DNA of 11,689 nucleotides from an uncultured Pseudomonadota bacterium (GTDB taxonomy: Bacteria; Pseudomonadota; Gammaproteobacteria; Burkholderiales; Methylophilaceae), in assembly GCA_903854305.1 (NCBI GenBank), contig CAINWC010000332.1, positions 1 through 11,689 of the forward strand, given 5' to 3'. The notes below the pieces were generated by a model. That model made no database searches, was not told where the DNA came from, and worked only from the letters and a program-made list of their open reading frames with translations. Both the position numbers and the translations under genes were made by a program. Positions 1 through 4,575 of this stretch are shown one piece after another; within the stretch, counting starts at the first letter, position 1; every line of letters begins with the position of its first letter.

Positions 1-79
1 CACAAACCATCATTTCCGCGAGACCGTACAGGTCTTCGCGGGGGATGACTTGGTGAGTAAGTTTTTACGCAAAATTTAG
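1..79 (+). CDS. C-terminal tail of an unrecognised protein, cut by the left window edge
   Basis: A frame open from base 2 ends at TAG (77-79) and encodes 25 residues that end in DDLVSKFLRKI. The ending is amphipathic and basic and looks like a genuine protein C-terminus, but I do not recognise the family. The other plus frames close at TGA (46-48) and at TGA (53-55). One minus-strand frame is also open across bases 1-60, but a stop lies just upstream of it and its first ATG is only about a dozen bases from the window edge, so I prefer the plus reading. A bulged hairpin (16-41) lies inside this tail. The sequence to the left of the window would settle the identity. Confidence 0.45.
   Translation, partial: TNHHFRETVQVFAGDDLVSKFLRKI
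16..41 (+). other. GC-rich bulged hairpin
   Basis: CCGCGAGACC (16-25) pairs with GGTCTTCGCGG (31-41) around a GTACA loop, with a single bulged T at 35. No T-run follows on the plus strand, so it is not a canonical terminator. It lies within the probable 3' end of the left-edge reading frame and may simply be coding sequence. Confidence 0.4.
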
Positions 80-196
80 CTATATTTGGTTTCCTGAAAA
101 ATAATCATTTACACAAAATTCCTTACATTTCATTGGCTTGGTTTAAATAACGCTTTTAAGTTAGACTTCAAGTAGCATGACGAGTTTTTTATAAAT

Positions 197-225
197 TCGA
201 CACCCTGAGTACCTGTTGGTATGAT
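197..225 (+). promoter_or_regulatory. Sigma-70 promoter for the holin-like gene and msrB
   Basis: The -35 box is TCGACA (197-202, one mismatch to TTGACA). A 17-base spacer separates it from the -10 box TATGAT (220-225, one mismatch to TATAAT), which is preceded by the extended -10 element TGG (217-219). Transcription should start near 232, leaving a leader of about 22 bases before the ATG at 255. This is the best-formed promoter in the window by eye. Confidence 0.62.
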
Positions 226-254
226 GGTTGATATGAATTCCTAGGACGCTTCAC

Positions 255-650
255 ATGCATAACCACCTCGTACCATTCTTGCTACACTGGGGCACTACGT
301 CATTAGCGCTTTGGATGGCTAGTTACGTGTTCAAAGGTATCAGATTTGCGGATACCTCCTCGCTGATAATTTCCGCTTTGATACTAGGTTTTGCCAATGC
401 TATAGTCAAACCGTTATTAATTATTCTCACCTTACCATTAACATTAATTACGCTAGGATTTTTCTTGTTGGTGATTAATGCCTTCATGTTATTGCTTGTT
501 TCATCGCTAGTGCGAGGTTTTACGATTTCTGGATTTTGGACAGCTTTTTTCGCCAGTATATTTATAGCCGTATTGAGTTTCTTAATCGGCGCATCTCTTT
601 CCGATGGAGGTACCCCATGGCTCCCACCTTCATATGGTACTTGGGTATAA
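255..650 (+). CDS. Phage holin family 4_2 / YvlD-like small integral membrane protein
   Basis: This 131-residue protein is almost entirely hydrophobic, with four predicted membrane helices at about residues 8-26, 36-58, 62-84 and 94-112. The segment from Asn48 to Asn75, with ANAIVKPLL, TLPLT and LITLGFF, is the hallmark of the Pfam family Phage_holin_4_2 (YvlD-like). Despite the name, members are widespread chromosomal membrane proteins with no proven holin role, and nothing phage-like surrounds this one. The start follows AGGAC (243-247) at a 7-base spacing and lies about 22 bases after a strong promoter. msrB follows 54 bases later on the same strand with no terminator between, so the two are probably co-transcribed. 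The molecular function is unknown; a role in envelope or stress physiology is only a guess. Confidence 0.85.
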   Translation: MHNHLVPFLLHWGTTSLALWMASYVFKGIRFADTSSLIISALILGFANAIVKPLLIILTLPLTLITLGFFLLVINAFMLLLVSSLVRGFTISGFWTAFFASIFIAVLSFLIGASLSDGGTPWLPPSYGTWV

Positions 651-704
651 ACTGACGTCATTAGGATTACTAGCTCTTACGCACCAATTTTCGACAGGGT
701 TTAT

Positions 705-1097
705 ATGGAAAAAATCATCAAGACTGAGGCCGAGTGGCAGCAACAGCTTACACCAATACAATATGAGGTAACCCGCCAAGCTGCGACTGAGCGCCCTGGC
801 ACTGGGGCATACGTCAATCATCACGAAGCTGGTATCTACACTTGCGTCTGTTGCAACACACCTCTCTTCGAATCAGATACTAAATTCGATGCTGGCTGTG
901 GCTGGCCAAGTTACTTCAAAGCATTGAACCCAGCAAACGTGCGCGAGCTGACAGATACATCACATGGGATGACACGCACCGAAGTTATTTGTAACGTATG
1001 CGATGCGCATCTCGGGCATGTATTTAATGACGGCCCACCACCCACTGGGCTACGCTATTGCATTAATTCCGCATCATTGAGGTTTGAGAAAAAATAG
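705..1097 (+). CDS. msrB: Peptide-methionine (R)-S-oxide reductase MsrB
   Basis: MsrB reduces the R epimer of methionine sulfoxide in oxidised proteins back to methionine, with thioredoxin as usual electron donor, in the cytoplasm. The 130 residues cover the whole single-domain family. Both zinc-binding CxxC pairs are present (Cys47/Cys50 and Cys96/Cys99, the second within [12 protein letters not shown]). The motif GCGWPSY carries Cys65, the usual resolving cysteine position. The catalytic cysteine is Cys119 in [11 protein letters not shown]. The length is slightly below that of E. coli MsrB (137), with no missing element. The ATG at 705 has only a weak AGGG (696-699) upstream. The gene sits 54 bases after the holin-like gene and probably shares its promoter. 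No msrA is present in the window. Confidence 0.96.
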   Translation: MEKIIKTEAEWQQQLTPIQYEVTRQAATERPGTGAYVNHHEAGIYTCVCCNTPLFESDTKFDAGCGWPSYFKALNPANVRELTDTSHGMTRTEVICNVCDAHLGHVFNDGPPPTGLRYCINSASLRFEKK

Positions 1098-1342
1098 GCT
1101 TTCTTGGTACCTCGCTAAGATTTTACGCGATGTTCCACTCTAGTTTGGCGCCCATCTCTACCCAGCCATTATTGACTCGAACGGAAATGTACATAGATTC
1201 TGATAGGCTGGCGGTGTTAATGCAGCGCCAGTAACGATTGCAACGGCGTTATTTCAAACAAACTTTCTTTTATGTACGCGGTCTTAATGAGTAATTAAAA
1301 AGATTAATTTTTCGATGGTTAATCTATTAAGGAGAAGACATC
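1098..1342. other. Intergenic region between msrB and the pterin dehydratase
   Basis: The 245 bases contain no convincing gene. Two short adjacent stems occur: CTGGCG (1208-1213) with CGCCAG (1226-1231), and TAACG (1232-1236) with CGTTA (1247-1251). Neither has a T-run directly behind it. A 41-codon open stretch on the minus strand (1123-1248) lacks an early start codon. The 3' part is AT-rich and carries the inverted repeat described separately. I could not place a promoter for the downstream gene with confidence. Confidence 0.5.
1301..1325 (+). repeat. Inverted repeat in the leader of the pterin dehydratase gene
   Basis: AGATTAA (1301-1307) and TTAATCT (1319-1325) are perfect 7-base arms around an 11-base loop. 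The repeat ends 5 bases before the Shine-Dalgarno GGAG (1331-1334). It could be an operator or an RNA hairpin that affects ribosome access; being AT-only apart from one G/C pair, it is not very stable. Confidence 0.45.
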
Positions 1343-1687
1343 ATGGATCAGATGAATCTGATTGCTAAAAAATGTACGCCTTGTCAAGGCGGCGTTCCGC
1401 CAATGACTTGTGACGTAGCAGAGAAGTATCTTACTGAGGTCTCTGGATGGGAATTGCGAGACAGTGCGACAAAAATTAAACGTACATTCAAATTCAATAA
1501 CTTTGTAGATGCGATGAAACTAGCACAACTTGTCGGTGAATTATGTGAGAAAGAGGGGCATCACCCTGACATTACGTTTGGATGGGGGTATTGTAGTGTT
1601 ATATTTCAGACCCATAAAATCAATGGACTTCATGAGAATGATTTTATTATGGCAGCCAAGGTGAATAAGCTTGCAGGCATAAAGTAA
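1343..1687 (+). CDS. phhB: Pterin-4a-carbinolamine dehydratase (4a-hydroxytetrahydrobiopterin dehydratase)
   Basis: The enzyme dehydrates 4a-hydroxytetrahydropterin to quinonoid dihydropterin, regenerating the cofactor of aromatic amino acid hydroxylases (EC 4.2.1.96). The 114-residue protein has the family signature: Glu69, the pair His73-His74 followed by Pro75 and Asp76, then His91 and the downstream Asp100 (EKEGHHPDI, then FQTHKINGLHENDF). W36 of the GWEL motif and the N-terminal CxxCxGG segment (Cys11, Cys14) are also typical. The start is well supported by GGAG at an 8-base spacing. No phenylalanine hydroxylase gene is next to it, as in many bacteria where this protein occurs alone; a role with another pterin is possible. 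The symbol phhB is used by homology. It is followed by a repeat-rich convergent junction. Confidence 0.93.
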   Translation: MDQMNLIAKKCTPCQGGVPPMTCDVAEKYLTEVSGWELRDSATKIKRTFKFNNFVDAMKLAQLVGELCEKEGHHPDITFGWGYCSVIFQTHKINGLHENDFIMAAKVNKLAGIK

Positions 1688-1691
1688 AATC

Positions 1692-1737
1692 AATAGCAAC
1701 CTAAGGCCAGAACTTAGCGTGATTAGAGGATGCTATT
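1692..1737 (+). repeat. Nested inverted repeat after the pterin dehydratase gene
   Basis: An outer perfect 7-base stem, AATAGCA (1692-1698) with TGCTATT (1731-1737), encloses an inner 5-base stem, CTAAG (1701-1705) with CTTAG (1713-1717). It begins only 4 bases after the TAA stop, where a 3'-end or mRNA-stabilising structure would lie. TAATATT follows rather than a clean T-run, so I do not call it a standard terminator. Confidence 0.4.
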
Positions 1738-1772
1738 TAATATTGCATACTTAACTTGATTGACGGAATTTG

Positions 1773-1805
1773 GCTAGCAACTTCCATTGGTGCTAGCTGT
1801 GTTTT
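1773..1805 (+). terminator. Candidate rho-independent terminator of the pterin dehydratase gene
   Basis: GCTAGCA (1773-1779) pairs perfectly with TGCTAGC (1791-1797) around an 11-base loop, and G-T wobbles can extend the base. TGTGTTTT follows immediately (1798-1805), an interrupted T-tract on the plus strand. The convergent gene's stop codon lies at 1812, so the structure sits where a plus-strand transcript should end. On the minus strand no T-rich tract follows the stem. Confidence 0.5.
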
Positions 1806-1811
1806 AATTAG

Positions 1812-2018
1812 CTAATCAAGATTGATTACCCCGTCGAAGCTCACATTAAGCTGTGCCGAATCAATGGTGAGTGTCATTTTTACCGGCAGTTTCTCGTGAC
1901 CCTTAAGTTTACCGTTTGCAATCGCCTGTGCTACAGCCTGCTCAATTTCACGCTGCGAATTGACGCCCACCATTTTTAGAAACTGGCGGATACTCATATT
2001 AAAAGTATCATCGTTCAT
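1812..2018 (-). CDS. Conserved 68-residue protein of the DUF6494 type
   Basis: The start is the ATG at 2018 (MNDDTFNMSIRQFLK), because GGAG (2025-2028) lies 6 bases upstream. A longer open frame reaching 2081 adds 21 residues that look non-coding and has no ribosome site. The product has a helical N-terminal half (MSIRQFLKMVGVNSQREIEQ) and a second half that alternates like beta strands (KLPVKMTLTIDS, VSFDGVINLD). The pattern of an N-terminal MNxDTFNMSIRxFLK and a central KLKGxEKLPVK matches my memory of DUF6494 proteins, which are common in alpha- and betaproteobacteria and have no known function. There is no signal peptide, membrane helix or Cys. It lies 95 bases downstream of the HAD phosphatase gene and could be read from its transcript or from its own promoter, which I could not find. 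Confidence 0.8.
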   Translation of the reverse strand: MNDDTFNMSIRQFLKMVGVNSQREIEQAVAQAIANGKLKGHEKLPVKMTLTIDSAQLNVSFDGVINLD

Positions 2019-2113
2019 GACTTTCTCCTTTATTATCTGTTGAGTCAGCGCCTTAACAGACATCGTTAATTTTTTAAGCAAGACAAGTAAGATCGGTGCT
2101 AACGCTACAAGTA

Positions 2114-2893
2114 TTACAAGCCAAGCGCAATGGGTAAGTCTGCAATCGAATTGATCAGCAAATCTGGCTTGATTCTTGAGGCTTCTGCATAATGCAGTCG
2201 ATACTTGCCAGTTTTGACTAAAATCCCTTTTAAACCCGCCTGCTGGCCACCACCGACATCGGCATCAATATCATCCCCTATAATTGCAACTTCATTAGGT
2301 TTAAGACCTAGATCATCCAACGCGATTTTAAAAAAGTCAGGTGAAGGTTTGCCGATAATCATGGCTTTAACGCCACTCGCATATTCCAAGCCCTCAATAA
2401 ATCCACCGATATCCATTTGCAAGCCATGTTCAGTTTGCCAGAACCGGTTTTTATGGATGGCGATGAGTTTTGCGCCATGCATCAGGCCATTGAAAACTTC
2501 ATTTAATAACTGGTAAGACCATGTATCGCCAATATCGCCAATCACGATGTAGTCAGCTTCAGTATTGGATTGGCGGAACGCCTTAAAGTCTTCTTTTACA
2601 TCATCCGCCAGTAGTAAGCGACAAACTGGGTTATGTTGACGTTTTAGGTAAAGTAAAGTGGCCTGAGGCGCACTGATAATTGCATTGGCAGAAATTGGAA
2701 AGCCTAATGCATTGATTTTTTGTTGCAGCGACACCAAAGATAACGTACTGGTATTGGTGATAAAACGGCATGGAATACCGCTGGCCAGAATTTTCTCTAC
2801 CGCTTCGACCGCGCCATCAATAGCATGCGGCCCGATATAGAGGACACCATCTAAATCGAATAAAATGCCTTTGATAGAAGATAAGGTATTCAT
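2114..2893 (-). CDS. HAD-IIA hydrolase, LHPP-like (TIGR01458-type) phosphatase
   Basis: This is a 259-residue soluble phosphatase of the haloacid dehalogenase superfamily. Motif I is ILFDLDGVLY, with the nucleophile Asp13 and acid/base Asp15. Motif II is FITNTST (Thr46, Asn47). Motif III is Lys182 in GKPSPDFF, and motif IV is IIGDDIDADVGGGQQAG with Asp207, Asp208 and Asp212 for magnesium. A C2-type cap lies between motifs II and III. The stretch GLQMDIGGFIEGLEYASGVK before motif III closely resembles the eukaryotic phospholysine/phosphohistidine inorganic pyrophosphate phosphatase LHPP, so LHPP-like is a better label than the NagD or phosphoglycolate phosphatase of the same class. The physiological substrate cannot be read from the sequence. 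The start ATG at 2893 has GAGG about 11 bases upstream, a loose spacing. fabF lies upstream on the same strand across a structured 174-base gap. Confidence 0.9.
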   Translation of the reverse strand: MNTLSSIKGILFDLDGVLYIGPHAIDGAVEAVEKILASGIPCRFITNTSTLSLVSLQQKINALGFPISANAIISAPQATLLYLKRQHNPVCRLLLADDVKEDFKAFRQSNTEADYIVIGDIGDTWSYQLLNEVFNGLMHGAKLIAIHKNRFWQTEHGLQMDIGGFIEGLEYASGVKAMIIGKPSPDFFKIALDDLGLKPNEVAIIGDDIDADVGGGQQAGLKGILVKTGKYRLHYAEASRIKPDLLINSIADLPIALGL

Positions 2894-2938
2894 CTCTAAC
2901 GTTACCTCTAAAAAAACTTAGCAAATGTTACAAAGCTT

Positions 2939-2989
2939 TCAATCTATACAATATGACTCATTGCAATGAGTGCGAGTGACAGCAATCAT
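2939..2989 (-). CDS. Possible 16-codon leader peptide upstream of the HAD phosphatase gene
   Basis: ATG at 2989 is preceded by GGAGGA (2994-2999) at a spacing of 4-5 bases, the strongest Shine-Dalgarno match in this neighbourhood. The frame reads MIAVTRTHCNESYCID and stops at TGA, 45 bases before the HAD start. The palindrome at 2956-2971 lies inside it. A leader peptide or small protein is plausible, but the same frame is open upstream of the ATG as well, so this could also be the end of a decayed gene. No family is recognised. Confidence 0.25.
   Translation of the reverse strand: MIAVTRTHCNESYCID
2956..2971. promoter_or_regulatory. Perfect 16-base palindrome, operator-like
   Basis: ACTCATTGCAATGAGT reads identically on both strands without a spacer. 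It lies 62-77 bases upstream of the HAD start codon, next to a weak minus-strand -10-like TATAGA. No T-run follows on either strand, which argues against a terminator. It could be the site of a dimeric regulator, or as RNA a 6-base stem with a TGCA loop. Confidence 0.45.
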
Positions 2990-3067
2990 GAGTTCCTCCG
3001 AGCCAATTGCCAACAGCACGAACGCTTCCTGCTGGTTATGTTGTGGTGATCTTCATGTCGGTCACAT

Positions 3068-4312
3068 TTAATAGTTTACTTTACTGGCGATAAGAACCCC
3101 ACTAGTGCCACCGAAGGCAAAGGAATTAGACATGACATGTTGTACATCTATCCCAGTCCTGCCAAAATTTGGGATGTAGTCAAGATCACACGTTGGATCA
3201 GGCTGATGAAGATTGATGGTAGGTGGCAGTGCCTGTTGCTTGAGCGCCATCACACATGCAACAAATTCTACTGCAGCGGTTGCACCCATCAAGTGGCCAT
3301 GCATGGACTTAGTCGAGCTTACAGGTATATGCGGGGCAACATCACCAAATGCTAGTTTAATCGCTTCGGTTTCTGTCGGGTCATTGAGTGGAGTGGCCGT
3401 GCCATGCGCATTAATGTAGTCTATATCTTCAGGTTTCAACCCGGCACAGGTCAGAGCCGCCCGCATTGCGCGAGACTGGCCTTCCGCAGAAGGTTGGGTA
3501 ATGTGGAATGAATCATTTCCAGTGCCATAACCAGTCACTTCAGCATGAATATATGCGCCGCGTGCAATGGCGTGCTCCATGTCTTCTAATACAAACATGG
3601 CGGCACCTTCCCCTAGTACCAAGCCGGTACGATTGAGCGAGAACGGTTTACAGGATGCTGCAGGGTCTTCCTTATCTTCGCTAGCCAATGCGCGTAAAGC
3701 CTCCCAAGCTTTCATTATTCCCAAAGTGATTAATGCTTCTGCACCACCTGCAAGCATGACGTCGGCGTAGCCATGACGGATTTTTTGAAAAGCTTCACCA
3801 ATGGAAACGCTAGAAGAAGAGCATGCTGTAGAGAACGTGAGATTTGGCCCAGTCAGCCCATATTCCAGCGCGATTGTTGAAGCTGCGGCATTATTCATGA
3901 CCATCAGCACCGTAAGAGGCTTCAGGCGATCAGCATTGTCGCGGTAAAGGCGAATGTAGCCTTCCTCCATCGATGTTGCTCCCCCCATGCCCGTGCCAAG
4001 GAAAATGCCGATACGTGATTTGTCTTCCAGTGCCAGATCTAGTTTGGCATCGGCAATGGCTTGCTCTGCCGCATAAAGTGCAAACTGGCTGACACGGTCC
4101 AGCGTGCTAATCTTATGTTTGCTGAAATGTTGTAATGGATCAAACTGCGCTTGAGCGGCAATCTTGGTATCAAGCTGATCAATAAATTCTGACTGTAAAT
4201 GCTGGACTCCAGACTTGCCAGCCATCAGGTTGGTAAAAAAATCATGTGGATTATTGCCGAGCGGTGAAACAATTCCCATGCCTGTTATCACAACGCGATG
4301 ATTGGTGGCCAT
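3068..4312 (-). CDS. fabF: Beta-ketoacyl-[acyl-carrier-protein] synthase II (FabF family)
   Basis: The protein condenses malonyl-ACP with an acyl-ACP to elongate fatty acids by two carbons. The start is the ATG at 4312 (MATNHRVVITGMGIVSPLG), because GAGGGG (4317-4322) lies 4 bases upstream; an ATG 8 codons earlier has no such site. The resulting 414 residues match the family length. The catalytic triad is complete: Cys164 in FSTACSSSS, His303 in NAHGTATPLND and His340 in STKSMHGHLMGA, practically the E. coli FabF numbering. The C-terminal SNSFAFGGTSG loop is present. The active site reads TACSSS rather than the TACTSG of E. coli FabF, and STKSMHGH rather than STKSMTGH. No acpP, fabG or fabD is adjacent. 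It is therefore a FabF-family condensing enzyme outside a fab cluster, possibly a second paralogue with a special chain. A divergent intergenic region lies upstream. Confidence 0.88.
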   Translation of the reverse strand: MATNHRVVITGMGIVSPLGNNPHDFFTNLMAGKSGVQHLQSEFIDQLDTKIAAQAQFDPLQHFSKHKISTLDRVSQFALYAAEQAIADAKLDLALEDKSRIGIFLGTGMGGATSMEEGYIRLYRDNADRLKPLTVLMVMNNAAASTIALEYGLTGPNLTFSTACSSSSVSIGEAFQKIRHGYADVMLAGGAEALITLGIMKAWEALRALASEDKEDPAASCKPFSLNRTGLVLGEGAAMFVLEDMEHAIARGAYIHAEVTGYGTGNDSFHITQPSAEGQSRAMRAALTCAGLKPEDIDYINAHGTATPLNDPTETEAIKLAFGDVAPHIPVSSTKSMHGHLMGATAAVEFVACVMALKQQALPPTINLHQPDPTCDLDYIPNFGRTGIDVQHVMSNSFAFGGTSGVLIASKVNY

Positions 4313-4575
4313 ATTTCCCCTCACAGTTTTGTACAAGATAACTTTATTGAATGCTCTGTATAAAAGCGCTCGTTTAGAATCTTTTTACATGTCATTCATT
4401 AACAGATAAAACACAGCTTTATCCTAGCAATAGCTACATCCTTAGAGTTAATCATACGCTGAATTGAGGCTGTAAAATATAAGGGCATACACTAGCATTA
4501 AGAATGGTGTTATTTATATTTGATTTTGCCATTATAAATGGCTGCTAAATTGGCGCTAAACGATACAATCATGGC
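4313..4575. promoter_or_regulatory. Divergent control region between fabF and the addBA-like operon
   Basis: These 263 AT-rich bases must hold the promoters for both directions. Facing right, candidates are TTGAGG (4464-4469) with TACACT (4488-4493) at 18 bases, TATAAA (4533-4538), and TACAAT (4564-4569) just before the start codon; none has both boxes well matched. Facing left towards fabF I found no convincing pair. GATAAA (4405-4410) and TTTATC (4418-4423) form a short inverted repeat. No reading frame here looks real. Confidence 0.45.
4528..4542. promoter_or_regulatory. Operator-like inverted repeat over a -10-like box
   Basis: GCCATT (4528-4533) and AATGGC (4537-4542) are perfect 6-base arms around ATA, and the repeat covers the TATAAA at 4533-4538. 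A protein bound here would block a promoter using that box for the addBA-like operon, whose first start codon is 34 bases downstream. Confidence 0.35.

Larger units (their letters stand above)
2894..3067. other. Structured intergenic region between fabF and the HAD phosphatase gene
   Basis: The 174 bases contain a 16-base palindrome, a repeated ACTCAT element and two short reading frames on opposite strands that meet near 2988. The minus-strand frame (2939-2989) has a strong ribosome site. The plus-strand frame (2988-3071) encodes 27 residues ending in the Cys/His-rich CWLCCGDLHVGH, but it has no clear Shine-Dalgarno sequence and runs into the fabF stop codon. A weak -10-like TATAGA lies on the minus strand between the palindrome and the HAD gene. 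The region may be a leader of the HAD gene or a decayed gene. Confidence 0.5.

Noticed and set aside
1..60. Minus-strand frame at the left edge as the real gene
   Set aside because: It has a stop shortly upstream and a first ATG only about a dozen bases from the edge without a ribosome site, while the plus frame gives a clean C-terminus.
255..650. Holin-family annotation as evidence of a prophage or lysis module
   Set aside because: The YvlD-like family is common on chromosomes, and no endolysin, integrase or structural phage gene is near. The flanking genes are housekeeping.
653..660. Palindrome TGACGTCA between the holin-like gene and msrB
   Set aside because: Dozens of 8-base palindromes are expected by chance in a window of this size, and nothing else marks it as a site.
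2019..2081. Longer version of the DUF6494-type protein starting at 2081
   Set aside because: It would add 21 residues without a ribosome site, while the inner ATG at 2018 has GGAG at the right spacing and matches the usual family N-terminus.
3137..3770. Plus-strand open frames inside fabF
   Set aside because: They are antisense shadows of a gene with complete catalytic motifs and have no recognisable domain or ribosome site.
4313..4336. FabF start 8 codons upstream of 4312
   Set aside because: The ATG at 4312 has GAGGGG directly upstream and starts the typical HRVVITGMG N-terminus; the longer form adds an atypical extension.
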